From contig JAGACT010000064.1 in NCBI GenBank assembly GCA_017613995.1, positions 1-10,718 of the forward strand: a stretch of DNA of 10,718 nt. The letters run 5' to 3'. Below the pieces are notes generated by a model. That model saw only the letters and a list, made by a program, of their open reading frames with translations. It was not told the origin of the DNA and did not search any database. A program made the position numbers and the translations under genes. This document shows positions 1 through 7,247 of the stretch, piece by piece (position 1 is the first letter of the stretch; every line of letters starts with the position of its first letter). Source of the DNA: Eubacteriaceae bacterium (GTDB taxonomy: Bacteria > Bacillota > Clostridia > Eubacteriales > Anaerofustaceae).

Positions 1-3000
1 CCACCTTTATCACCAGGTCCTTGCCGTCGCCGGGAGTGCAGGCACTGACGGGATCGGCATTGATCACTGCGGTGACTGTCTGGGAGGAAAGGCTCTCGGC
101 GGTTCCGGAATACTTTCCGTTTCCGGTGAACTTCGCCGTGATCTTCTTTCCGGTCTCGGCCAGGGTCACCGTAAAGCTGTCGGATGTTGCTCCCTCTATC
201 TTCACGCCGTCGGCAAACCATTCGTAGGTGCCGGTGGCCTCGGAGGGTATGGGCATGGCCTTGAGGACCGTGCCGGTGAAGGCATTGGTATCCTCCAGCC
301 TGACCGCTTCCACCTTGATGGGCACGATGTGTATGACAGCGGAGTCATACATGGCGCTGTTGGTGGCGGATACGGCCTTGACGGTCACGGTGCCCACGTT
401 TACCGCGGTAAGCACTCCCGAGGCGTCGATGGTGGCTATGCTGCTGTCGGATACGGACCATACCAGCTTGGGCATGGAGGATCCGGCGGGTTTGATCTCG
501 GCCTTCATGTTAAGGTTGGCGCCCACGGCTATGGACGCATCCTCCGGTGAGATGACCAGAGTTACCGGTGTGGCCTTGGTGATCTTGACGGTCTTTTCGG
601 CAACTACCTTGCTGCCGTCGGCGGCTTCGGCCCTGACGACGACTTCGCCTTCGGCCACTGCCTTGAACTTGCCGTCCTTGTCGATCGTGGCCTTGCCGGT
701 CTTTTCCACTATGCTCCACTTATAGGAGGTGTTGTCCGCGTCGGAAGGGGTCACCACAGCCTTGTAGGTGGCTTCGCTGTCCACCGCCATGCTGTCCTTG
801 CCCTCGATCTTGATGGCTGTAACCTTGATGGGGGTTATGGTGATCACCATGGATGCGGTTATCTTCTCATCGGTCCTGGACTTTACGGTCAGGGTGACGG
901 TACCGGTCTTGACGCCGGTCACCACGCCGTTCTTGTCCACGGTGGCTTCACCTGTGCCGTTGGCGATGCTCCACTCCACTTCGCCCAGGTCGGAGTTTAC
1001 GGGCTCTGCCTTGACGGAGTAGGTAGCCGTGCTCTTTCTTACCAGTTCCTTGCCTCCGATGATGATGATCCTCTCGGGGACGATGGGTTTGATCTCCACG
1101 TCCACCGTGGCCTTTACCGTGCCGTAGGTGGCGGTGAGCTTGACCGTGCCGGGCTTGAGGGCGGTAAGCTTTCCGTCCTTGTCCACGGTGGCAAGTCCCG
1201 TGTCGGAAACCGACCAGACGAGCTTCGTTTCATCCACGTCCGCGTCCTCGGGAAGATACCTGACGGCATAGACCGTTTCGGAGAGCTTCATGACGGACTT
1301 CTCGCCGATTATCTCCAGGGAAGTCACTTCCACGGGGGTCACGGTGATCTCTATCTCGTCATACAGTCCGCTTCCGTCGGTAAGTTCAGCCTTCAGGATG
1401 ACCTTTCCTTCGGATACCGCCTTGACGGATCCGTTCTCATCCACTGTGGCGGCTCCGTCCTTCTCGGTGATGCTCCACTTTACTCCCACGGGATCCGCGC
1501 CGGCGGGCGTGAGATTCACCTTGTACTCCACCACGGCCGTTCTGGCAATGCTGGCGGGTCCTTCGATGGCCACTGCCGTGACCTTTACGGGAAGGATGGT
1601 GACCTCCATCGAGTCGGATACGCTCTGATCCGCTGCGGAGGCAGCCTTTACGGTTACCGTACCGCTCTTTACCGGGCTAAGGACACCGTTTTCGTCGATG
1701 GTCGCTTCTCCGGTGCCGTTCTCGACGCTGAATACCACTGCCTCGGTGTCGGCGGTATCGGGCTCGATCTGCACCGTGTATGCCGCGGTCTCGCTGCGCA
1801 GGACCTCAGTCTTTCCGCTGAGGGTTATCTTCTCGGCGGGGATGGGCGATACGGCCACTTCCTTTTCGGCACTGATGTCCTTATAGGCGGCCTTCACGGT
1901 GACCGTACCCACCTTAAGGGCGCTGAGGACACCGTTTTCGTCTATCGTGGCTATGGATGCATCAGAAACGGACCAGACGAGCTTTCCGTCCTCCACGTCG
2001 CATTCTTCGGGATAATAGGATACCGTATAGGTTCCCTCCGACAGTTTTCTCACGCTGTCGGGACCGCTGATGACTATCTCCTCGGGTTCCCTGAGAAAGA
2101 TCGTGATCTCAAAGTAGGCATAGGCCTCGCTGCCGTCCAGGGCATCGGCCCTGACCTTTACCGTGCCGGGACTCAGGGCAGTCACGACTCCGTCGGAATC
2201 GACCTCGGCTTCTCCCGTAACGTTCTCAACGCTCCAGGATACCCGCTCGTCCGTGGCGTGGTTGTCGGAATGGGCCGTGAGCTTCTGCTGCTCGGTGCGC
2301 AGCATCTGGGCGTTTCCTTCGATGATTATACCGTCGGTAAGCACCGGTTTGATGGTGACGTCCATCTCTGCGTAAACATCGGGATAGAATTTATCTGCTG
2401 CCCTTACGGTTATGCTGCCGGGGGCATTGGCGGAGACCACTCCGTCCTCGTCTATGACGCACAGATCGTATCCCTGGGTAACCGACCAGACGATATCCTC
2501 CAGCACCACTCCGATGGGTTCCACGCCCACGGTATACTGGGCCGTCTGAAGGACGTAGATCTCGGCGGGGACGTCCAGGATGAGCTTTTCCGGCTTGTCG
2601 TGGATGACAGTAACGGGAATGGATGTGCTCAGTCCCGCGAAGGACACCGAAACGGTGCACTTTCCGGGCGAGACTCCGGTGACCGCGCCTCCCTCGCTGA
2701 CGCTGGCGACGCCGGGATCGTCCGACGAGAAGCTGCAGGTGCCCGTGGGCAGGTCTGCATCCTCGGGTCCTATGCTGACCTCCAGATCCGCGGTCTCGTT
2801 GACCTTGAGGTTCAGTTCGTCGGGATCCAGCTCTATGCTGTCGGGCCTGAGGGGCTCTACGGTCACTGTCATGGATCCGGATACTCCGCTGTCGTCCATG
2901 GCTGATGCGGTGACCACCACATCGCCCGCGGCCTTCGCGGTCAGAAGACCGTTTGCGTCGATCTCGGCTTCTCCCTCGGTATTCTCCATGGACCATCTTA

Positions 3001-3793
3001 CGGTCCTGACTCCGGCGTCGGTGGGCAGCACGAGGGCATTCATCTGAAGAGTGTCGCCCTTGGTCACTTCCGATGAGGAAGCGCTGACGGTGATGGAATC
3101 CACCTTCGTGGAACGTACTCTCCTGTAATTGGCCGTTCCGGTGACTGCCACCTTCTCGGATGGATCGAAGGAGAAGTACATGACGTTGATCTTGCTGTTG
3201 GCGGCATCTGACGTGGTCCTCCAGTTGCAGTTCAGGGCCTTGATGCCGGTGGAGCCGGTATAGCTCACGAAGATGACGGTATGGTTTCTGTCATCGAAGC
3301 GCAGCACGTCGCCGGGGCAGACTCCCAGCTTCTGCAGGGCTTCGTATGTGAACTCACAGATGCCTATCTTGGTGGGGGTTACCCTGTCGGTGCTCTTTTC
3401 GGCAAAGATGTACCAGTGGGCATAATTGGCGAAGCCGTAGCAGCCGTCTCCCTTGGGATACCCGAGATCCCCGTCGGGGAAATATGATCCGGGCATCAGA
3501 TCGGCGCTCTCGGGGACCATAAGCCCCGCCTTCTCCAGCCAGCCTGCCTTGATGACGTTCGCGTTGTAGCATTTCTCGCAGCCGTGGCCGGATTCGCCGT
3601 AGGCACAGGGCTCCTGGGTGGTACTGAAGTACTTCCCTTCCAGGGTCTCGATAAGCTTATCGATCTTCTGCTGTACCTGCTCGACATACATGTCCGGGGG
3701 CGTGGTCTCTTCGGCCAGGGCCGCCGCGGGCAGGACGGACGCGATCATGATCGCGACCATCAGAAAGATTGTAGGTTTGAAAAGTTTTTTCAT
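1..3793 (-). CDS. Secreted papain-fold cysteine peptidase/amidase-like protein with Ig-like (Big_2) array; C-terminus outside window
   Basis: Open for 1264 codons from ATG 3793 and still open at base 1. Residues 1-27 form a signal peptide (MKK, hydrophobic core, Ala-Leu-Ala cleavage site). Residues 60-210 resemble the CHAP/NlpC-P60-like domains of clostridial surface proteins: CEKCYNANVI near 72-81, CYGFANYAHWY with the presumed nucleophile Cys118, GDVLRF at 161-166, His171 in RNHTVIF, and CNW at 189-191 with Asn190 as probable third catalytic residue. Eleven Big_2-type beta-sandwich domains of 83-87 residues follow from about 231 to 1161, each with a WSV/WSI core and a D-x-(D/N)-G-x-(V/L) turn. 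From about 1162 a different domain begins (YEWFADGVKIEGAT), of the kind common in Firmicute surface proteins. AGAGG at 3802-3806 lies 8 nt from the ATG. The likely role is a secreted or wall-associated enzyme acting on peptidoglycan or protein; the substrate is unknown and the anchor would be outside the window. The Big_2 call is firm, the peptidase call good, the enzyme class open. Confidence 0.88.
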   Translation of the reverse strand, partial: MKKLFKPTIFLMVAIMIASVLPAAALAEETTPPDMYVEQVQQKIDKLIETLEGKYFSTTQEPCAYGESGHGCEKCYNANVIKAGWLEKAGLMVPESADLMPGSYFPDGDLGYPKGDGCYGFANYAHWYIFAEKSTDRVTPTKIGICEFTYEALQKLGVCPGDVLRFDDRNHTVIFVSYTGSTGIKALNCNWRTTSDAANSKINVMYFSFDPSEKVAVTGTANYRRVRSTKVDSITVSASSSEVTKGDTLQMNALVLPTDAGVRTVRWSMENTEGEAEIDANGLLTAKAAGDVVVTASAMDDSGVSGSMTVTVEPLRPDSIELDPDELNLKVNETADLEVSIGPEDADLPTGTCSFSSDDPGVASVSEGGAVTGVSPGKCTVSVSFAGLSTSIPVTVIHDKPEKLILDVPAEIYVLQTAQYTVGVEPIGVVLEDIVWSVTQGYDLCVIDEDGVVSANAPGSITVRAADKFYPDVYAEMDVTIKPVLTDGIIIEGNAQMLRTEQQKLTAHSDNHATDERVSWSVENVTGEAEVDSDGVVTALSPGTVKVRADALDGSEAYAYFEITIFLREPEEIVISGPDSVRKLSEGTYTVSYYPEECDVEDGKLVWSVSDASIATIDENGVLSALKVGTVTVKAAYKDISAEKEVAVSPIPAEKITLSGKTEVLRSETAAYTVQIEPDTADTEAVVFSVENGTGEATIDENGVLSPVKSGTVTVKAASAADQSVSDSMEVTILPVKVTAVAIEGPASIARTAVVEYKVNLTPAGADPVGVKWSITEKDGAATVDENGSVKAVSEGKVILKAELTDGSGLYDEIEITVTPVEVTSLEIIGEKSVMKLSETVYAVRYLPEDADVDETKLVWSVSDTGLATVDKDGKLTALKPGTVKLTATYGTVKATVDVEIKPIVPERIIIIGGKELVRKSTATYSVKAEPVNSDLGEVEWSIANGTGEATVDKNGVVTGVKTGTVTLTVKSRTDEKITASMVITITPIKVTAIKIEGKDSMAVDSEATYKAVVTPSDADNTSYKWSIVEKTGKATIDKDGKFKAVAEGEVVVRAEAADGSKVVAEKTVKITKATPVTLVISPEDASIAVGANLNMKAEIKPAGSSMPKLVWSVSDSSIATIDASGVLTAVNVGTVTVKAVSATNSAMYDSAVIHIVPIKVEAVRLEDTNAFTGTVLKAMPIPSEATGTYEWFADGVKIEGATSDSFTVTLAETGKKITAKFTGNGKYSGTAESLSSQTVTAVINADPVSACTPGDGKDLVIKV
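566..2083 (-). repeat. Three-domain super-repeat within the Ig-like array (domains 5-7 and 8-10)
   Basis: Within the Ig-like array, domains 5-6-7 (residues 571-823, bases 2083-1325) and 8-9-10 (residues 824-1076, bases 1324-566) have the same lengths in the same order: 83, 85 and 85 residues. Domains 5 and 8 share KLVWSVSD and a KLSE segment and align without gaps at about half identity by hand count. Domains 6 and 9 share the NGTGEAT core. Domains 7 and 10 share the WSI-x-EK core. Domain 11 restarts the cycle with KLVWSVSD. The pattern suggests duplication of a 253-residue block rather than of single domains. Confidence 0.75.
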
Positions 3794-3826
3794 GGGTTTT
3801 TCCTCTGCTTCATACTAGCATTTTTT

Positions 3827-3863
3827 ACGGCCGAACCTTCGGAATGCGGTTCGTTTTAGCCGT
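3827..3863. repeat. Inverted repeat / hairpin in the gap between the antitoxin and the surface-protein gene
   Basis: ACGGC-CGAACC at 3827-3837 pairs with GGTTCG at 3848-3853 and GCCGT at 3859-3863. The loop is 10 nt and a 5-nt TTTTA bulge interrupts one side. On the minus strand no T-run follows the hairpin, so it does not look like an intrinsic terminator. It lies about 20 nt upstream of the ribosome site of the peptidase gene and could be a processing or regulatory hairpin in a shared transcript. The 84-nt gap holds no convincing sigma-A promoter; a TAGTAT hexamer near 3814-3819 lacks a -35 partner. Confidence 0.4.
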
Positions 3864-3877
3864 TATTTAAGCGAAAT

Positions 3878-4126
3878 CTAATCCTCCCTTAAGGTTTGTT
3901 CGTCCGTTTCGTTTTCTGATACGACAGCGGGATCCGCCGTCAGGCCCAGTGCGTTCAGTTCACGCTCGGGCATCTCCACCGCAAAGGGAAGACCGCCCCT
4001 CATGACGCACTGATACAGGAACATGTTGACGGCGCCGGACATGTCCAGTCCCAGGTTCTTGAAAAGAACGTTGGCTTTCTGCTTTATTTCAGAATCGATA
4101 CGGATCTGAGTAGGAGTCGTTGTCAT
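3878..4126 (-). CDS. RelB/DinJ-family antitoxin (ribbon-helix-helix), without an adjacent toxin
   Basis: An 82-residue protein. Residues 5-50 match the RelB/DinJ antitoxin fold: a QIRID beta-strand for DNA contact, helix SEIKQKANVLFKNLGL, then DMSGAVNMFLYQCVMRGGLPF, whose 'GLPF' ending is typical of the family. The tail (51-82) is acidic, as expected of a toxin-neutralising segment. Such proteins bind a partner RNase (RelE/YafQ type) and repress their own promoter. ATG 4126 is chosen because the family similarity starts there and AAGGAGG lies at 4138-4144 (11 nt, slightly long); the open frame continues to 4282, but that part runs through the promoter. No toxin reading frame follows: the next gene, 84 nt downstream, is the secreted peptidase. 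It may be an orphan antitoxin, a remnant of a lost pair, or a regulator in its own right. Confidence 0.85.
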   Translation of the reverse strand: MTTTPTQIRIDSEIKQKANVLFKNLGLDMSGAVNMFLYQCVMRGGLPFAVEMPERELNALGLTADPAVVSENETDEQTLRED

Positions 4127-4152
4127 ATCATAAAGTGCCTCCTTTCCCGTCA

Positions 4153-4183
4153 ATAATAATACAATTAGTTTACATTGTAAACT
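4153..4183 (-). promoter_or_regulatory. Sigma-A promoter of the antitoxin gene overlapped by a 17-bp palindromic operator
   Basis: On the minus strand TTTACA (4181-4176) and TATTAT (4158-4153) are separated by exactly 17 nt, a near-consensus promoter. Transcription should start near 4146, just before the ribosome site. The perfect palindrome AGTTTACATTGTAAACT at 4167-4183 covers the -35 hexamer, a position where bound ribbon-helix-helix protein would block polymerase. An extra half-site TTGTAAA lies at 4187-4193. The palindrome and spacing are seen directly; autoregulation is inferred from the RelB/DinJ family. Confidence 0.75.
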
Positions 4184-4207
4184 GTTTTGTAAATATATTG
4201 ATCGTTT

Positions 4208-4218
4208 TTTACAGTAAA
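4208..4218. promoter_or_regulatory. Second TTTAC-GTAAA operator-like palindrome
   Basis: TTTACAGTAAA is an 11-bp palindrome with the same TTTAC/GTAAA arms as the main operator, centred 38 bp from it. It lies between the divergent antitoxin and nuclease genes. A second operator would fit cooperative binding, but the match is short. Confidence 0.4.
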
Positions 4219-4319
4219 TGCTGAAGAAAAGGCAAAGCATCCTGCCGTTATCCCATAACAGCGGGATCATCCCGACAGTCATCCATTTCTACCGTTTTTC
4301 GAAAAGGAATTTCGAAGGA

Positions 4320-4349
4320 ATCCGGATGCTTCCCGGATATATGTATAGT
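4320..4349 (+). promoter_or_regulatory. Possible -10 element and inverted repeat upstream of the nuclease gene
   Basis: ATCCGG (4320-4325) and CCGGAT (4333-4338) form a 6-bp inverted repeat with a 7-nt spacer. TATAGT at 4344-4349 is a fair -10 hexamer, but I see no good -35 at 16-18 nt. If used, transcription would start at or just after the first ATG (4355), implying a leaderless mRNA or initiation at the second ATG (4373). Confidence 0.3.
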
Positions 4350-4354
4350 AAAAA

Positions 4355-5230
4355 ATGACCGTAGGTACTGTCATGAACAGCATCACCGAAAAAACACAAA
4401 ACGATATCGTACGGGAGATCAGAACTTCCATGAGCCTCATCGACGACATCATGTTCCGTCAGATGGCGAAAGATCTCCCCTGCATCCAGGAGGTCCTAAG
4501 GACCATCCTGAATGATCCGGACCTTACTGTGATCGAAACGACTCCCCAGGTAAACCTTACATCCTTCCTGAAGAGATCCGTCGTAGTGGACTGCCTGTGC
4601 ACTTCGAAAGAAGGAAAGATCTTCAACGTGGAGGTCCAGAGGGACAGCGGCGGGATCGATCATGAAAAAAGGGTCCGCTACCACGCGTCCGCCATCACCG
4701 TGGACAACACAAAACCGGGGACGGAATTCGCGGACATCCCCGACGTAACGGTGATATATATCTGCGGGTTCGATATCTTCGGTGATGGACTGTCCGTGTA
4801 TACGGTGGAAAGAACGATTGCGCAAACGGGTAAAAAGCTGTATAATGGTCTGGATGAAGTATATGTCACGCCCGTTGAGGACGGCACTGACATTTCGGAA
4901 CTCATGAAGATGTTCACCGAGCAGGACAGCTACAGCCCGAAGTTTCCCGAAACTTCGAGGGTGAAGGAATATTACAGGAGCCATCCGGAAGGGGAAAAAG
5001 AATTGAATGATATAGTTGAGACATATTTTAAGCAGCAGTTCGATGAAGGCCGTGCGGAAGGCCGTAAGGAGAATCGCGCGGAGTACATAGACAATGCCTG
5101 CAGATTGGTTCATGAGGGCAGCGTGACCCGGGACAAGGCAGTGGAACTCCTGGCCTTAATCGGTATCGTATCGGATGTGGATGAATTCGACGAACGCATG
5201 AAGGTATACAGCGAAAACGCGAATGCCTGA
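4355..5230 (+). CDS. Rpn-family PD-(D/E)XK nuclease / putative transposase
   Basis: A 291-residue protein matching the Rpn/PDDEXK_2 'recombination-promoting nuclease, putative transposase' family in length and layout. The N-terminal helix DDIMFRQM (30-37) is the usual start of the domain. The nuclease core has SVVVD with Asp79 and, 14 residues later, NVEVQR with Glu93 and Gln95 (the family uses E-x-Q rather than E-x-K). The helix KRVRYHASA (105-113) follows. A charged EGRAEGRKENRAEYI linker (231-245) and a short helical C-terminus are also typical. E. coli Rpn proteins are metal-dependent DNA endonucleases linked to recombination and phage defence. ATG 4355 has no ribosome site; ATG 4373 has a weak TAGG 7 nt upstream, so the start is uncertain by six residues. 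It stands alone and has its own terminator. No transposon ends were seen. Confidence 0.87.
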   Translation: MTVGTVMNSITEKTQNDIVREIRTSMSLIDDIMFRQMAKDLPCIQEVLRTILNDPDLTVIETTPQVNLTSFLKRSVVVDCLCTSKEGKIFNVEVQRDSGGIDHEKRVRYHASAITVDNTKPGTEFADIPDVTVIYICGFDIFGDGLSVYTVERTIAQTGKKLYNGLDEVYVTPVEDGTDISELMKMFTEQDSYSPKFPETSRVKEYYRSHPEGEKELNDIVETYFKQQFDEGRAEGRKENRAEYIDNACRLVHEGSVTRDKAVELLALIGIVSDVDEFDERMKVYSENANA

Positions 5231-5254
5231 GCATGCGGCACAGGAAGACAGACG

Positions 5255-5285
5255 GGCCTCCGGCAATTGCCGGAGGCCTTTTTTT
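5255..5285 (+). terminator. Strong intrinsic terminator of the nuclease gene
   Basis: A 24-bp perfect palindrome (5255-5278: 10-bp GC-rich stem GGCCTCCGGC, AATT loop) is followed by seven T's at 5279-5285, 24 nt after the nuclease stop codon. It lies between convergent genes; on the minus strand no T-run follows, so its effect on the hydrolase operon is uncertain. Confidence 0.93.
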
Positions 5286-5312
5286 GTACACCTCAGAAGC
5301 GTACGTTCCGGC

Positions 5313-6272
5313 TCAGGGACCGGGGGATATCCCGTCACCCAGGACCCTGCTGCTGAAGCTGCGTACCAGTTCTTCGTATCGGGCCTCGTCCGCCAGGAAA
5401 CTGACTCCGTGTGTCGCTCCCGGAAAGGTATTCAGATCTGTCATGGACGGATTAGCCTCATATATCCTCCTGCTCATATCGCAGGGAACGAAATCATCGG
5501 CCTCACCGTGGATAAGGAGGATCGGGACCTTGGTGCTTTTCACCGCTTCCAGGGCGCTGGCGCCGCATATATCGAAGCCCCCGAAGATGCGGGCGGCCGC
5601 CCTGGCGAAATGCCGGCTGAAACCCTGAGGGATCTTCATGGAAGAGGCAACCGAAAGGATGATGTCCATGGGCTGCGTAAAGGGGCAGTCCGCGACTATT
5701 CCCCTGACGTTTTCCGGCAGGTCCATCCCGGAAGCCATCAGCACCGTGGAAGCGCCCATGGAGATGCCGGTCATGATGATCCTGACATCGGCTCCGAAAC
5801 GGTCCACGGCATACGATACCCAGTCCAGAGCGTCGAAGCGCTCCTTCACTCCGAAGGTCATGGTGTGGCCCTGACTGGAACACTGGGCGCGTTCCTCCAC
5901 CATGAGAAGGTTATGTCCTTCCCTCAGCACCACCATGGCTCCTCCGGAAAAGTCCCTGTTGGGAGTCCCGCGGTAGCCGTGGAAGCAGATGTCAAGAGGG
6001 GCCCCGTCCCGGCTGTGGAAGTATCTTCCGTTAAGCCTGAGTCCGTCCCGGGACGTGATGGATACCTTTTCGTACTCGAGAGCTGCCACGGCGCTGATCA
6101 TCTCCCGTATCCTCTCTTTCCACGGCCCCCTGGTGAGGACCTCCGGGATGTGGTAGTCATCGTTCTGATATTTATCCGGGGAATAGAAAGCGAACCTGTA
6201 GACGCCGTAGCACACGGCCAGATATGCCGCCGCCAGGGCGGATAAAATGCCAGCGATAATCATCATTTTCAC
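5313..6272 (-). CDS. Membrane-anchored alpha/beta hydrolase (serine hydrolase)
   Basis: 319 residues with one N-terminal membrane segment (about 4-28), so the enzyme is probably tethered to the membrane. The rest is an alpha/beta hydrolase of the BAAT/'2-hydroxymuconic semialdehyde hydrolase-like' cytoplasm-or-surface type: oxyanion-loop motif CFHGYRG (96-102), nucleophile elbow GISMGAS with Ser171, acid in HGEADDFVP (Asp259 or Asp260) and His288 in GATHGVSF. All three catalytic positions are intact. Substrate cannot be told; ester or acyl-peptide hydrolysis is the family norm. The first codon is GTG 6272, 4 nt after the stop of the pentapeptide-repeat gene with AAAGAG 8 nt upstream; ATG 6266 and ATG 6263 are in-frame alternatives. 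It is the last gene of the trmL operon and is probably translationally coupled to the gene before it. Confidence 0.88.
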   Translation of the reverse strand: MKMMIIAGILSALAAAYLAVCYGVYRFAFYSPDKYQNDDYHIPEVLTRGPWKERIREMISAVAALEYEKVSITSRDGLRLNGRYFHSRDGAPLDICFHGYRGTPNRDFSGGAMVVLREGHNLLMVEERAQCSSQGHTMTFGVKERFDALDWVSYAVDRFGADVRIIMTGISMGASTVLMASGMDLPENVRGIVADCPFTQPMDIILSVASSMKIPQGFSRHFARAAARIFGGFDICGASALEAVKSTKVPILLIHGEADDFVPCDMSRRIYEANPSMTDLNTFPGATHGVSFLADEARYEELVRSFSSRVLGDGISPGP

Positions 6273-6276
6273 CCAA

Positions 6277-6915
6277 TTACTCTTTCTTCGCGAAGTCCAC
6301 TCCGAGGAGCCTCACCAGATCCGCTGCCTGCAGGGGATCTATGATCATGCCCCTGACGGAAAACAGGTCGATCCTCAGCCCTTCTATCCCGCAGTCCGAT
6401 ACGTCTATGCCCTTGAAGGAAGTGTCCGCGATCTCGCTTGAACAAAGCTCCGTTTCCGAGAAGAGGACATTGTCCATAGCAGTCTCCAGAAAGAAGCTTT
6501 CCCTCATGTCCGTGGAAGAAAACTTCACGTTTTTCAGTTTTGAGCGGGCAACGTTCATGTAGGGAGCTTTGCAGTCCTCGAAGGACACGTCGTACACCCC
6601 CGCCTTCTGAAGGGACAGCCCCGCCAGGTACGAATCCCTGAAGACGACCCTTCTGAGGCTCATGCCGTCGAAGCTGAGGTTCACGCATCTCACGTCTTCG
6701 AAAAGACAGTCCGTCAGGCTGACCCTCTCGAAGCTGACCCGGGACATGTCCGTCCCACGGAAAACGCATCCGTCGAAGCTCATGTCCCTCAGGGTGATCT
6801 TCTTATCCGAGCTCCCGCAGAAAAGCCTGCCGGAGATATCCATGCCGCTGAGCACATCCGCCAGGTCCATCTGAAGTGTCTCCCCGATTATAGGGGAAGC
6901 TATCTTCCTTTTCAC
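6277..6915 (-). CDS. Pentapeptide-repeat protein
   Basis: 212 residues. From about 45 to 188 the chain follows a five-residue rhythm with a hydrophobic or aromatic residue at the centre (MSFDG, CVFRG, VSFER, CLFED, VSFED, TSFKG), which is the right-handed quadrilateral beta-helix of pentapeptide-repeat proteins. The C-terminal GMIIDPLQAADLVRLLG segment is a capping helix seen in this family. Known members include DNA-mimicking gyrase protectors (Qnr, MfpA), but most have unknown roles and this one is not close enough to call Qnr. Cysteines are frequent. The start codon is GTG 6915, which overlaps the TGA of the preceding gene as GTGA, indicating translational coupling. It is the fourth gene of the trmL operon. 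Confidence 0.85.
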   Translation of the reverse strand: MKRKIASPIIGETLQMDLADVLSGMDISGRLFCGSSDKKITLRDMSFDGCVFRGTDMSRVSFERVSLTDCLFEDVRCVNLSFDGMSLRRVVFRDSYLAGLSLQKAGVYDVSFEDCKAPYMNVARSKLKNVKFSSTDMRESFFLETAMDNVLFSETELCSSEIADTSFKGIDVSDCGIEGLRIDLFSVRGMIIDPLQAADLVRLLGVDFAKKE

Positions 6916-7247
6916 TTCTGTCTGACCCCGTACTTTCTTGATATGCCCACGGCATAGATGACCATCATCCCGATGGATCCCGCCACCGTTCCGATAAGGG
7001 TCACCACCATCAAAAGCGCCGCGTTTCCCGTCAGCAGGGGCAGCCCTATCAGGACAAAGTAGACGGCGAAGCCGATGAAGAGCTTTCCGACGGCCCTGTT
7101 GTATCCCCTGACGTCACTGACTTCCACCCCTTTTGCATTGGCCCAGAATCCCACGGCGCTTTTGGCGTAAAAGCACCTGATCCCGAGCACCGCGAACACC
7201 AGGGCGCAGGCGGCCCAGATGACAAATCCCGCTCTTGCGCCGTGCAT
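6912..7247 (-). CDS. Small integral membrane protein, function unknown
   Basis: 111 residues with three likely membrane helices (about 6-24, 55-72, 77-102). The loop after helix 1 contains GFWANAKGVEVSDVRGYNRAVGK; WANAK and YNRAVGKL resemble a recurrent uncharacterised clostridial membrane-protein family, but I cannot name it. The ATG at 7247 shares one base with the TGA of trxB (TGATG), and its ribosome site GGAGG (7257-7261, 9 nt spacing) lies inside the last trxB codons, so it is coupled to trxB. The far end overlaps the pentapeptide-repeat gene by 4 nt. Confidence 0.75.
   Translation of the reverse strand: MHGARAGFVIWAACALVFAVLGIRCFYAKSAVGFWANAKGVEVSDVRGYNRAVGKLFIGFAVYFVLIGLPLLTGNAALLMVVTLIGTVAGSIGMMVIYAVGISRKYGVRQK

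Noticed and set aside
228..725. Plus-strand open frames opposite the Ig-like protein, several of 60-215 codons
   Set aside because: They recur because the Ig-like repeats recur. They lack ribosome sites and the minus-strand frame is open throughout.
566..3103. Regular repeats as a possible CRISPR or DNA satellite array
   Set aside because: The period of about 250 bp is coding, diverged at DNA level, and explained by Ig-like domains.
4127..4282. N-terminal extension of the antitoxin to 4282
   Set aside because: It would run through the promoter, operator and ribosome site of the antitoxin and shows no family similarity.
4355..5285. The Rpn-family gene as part of an intact insertion sequence
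   Set aside because: I see no terminal inverted repeats or target duplication around it. The palindrome downstream is an intrinsic terminator.
5223..6245. A 340-codon plus-strand frame over the hydrolase
   Set aside because: The minus-strand hydrolase has a complete catalytic triad. The plus frame crosses the strong terminator at 5255-5285 and has no recognisable domain.
6277..6915. Pentapeptide-repeat gene as a quinolone-resistance (Qnr) gene
   Set aside because: The fold is shared, but Qnr-specific sequence is not recognisable and the operon context gives no resistance signal.
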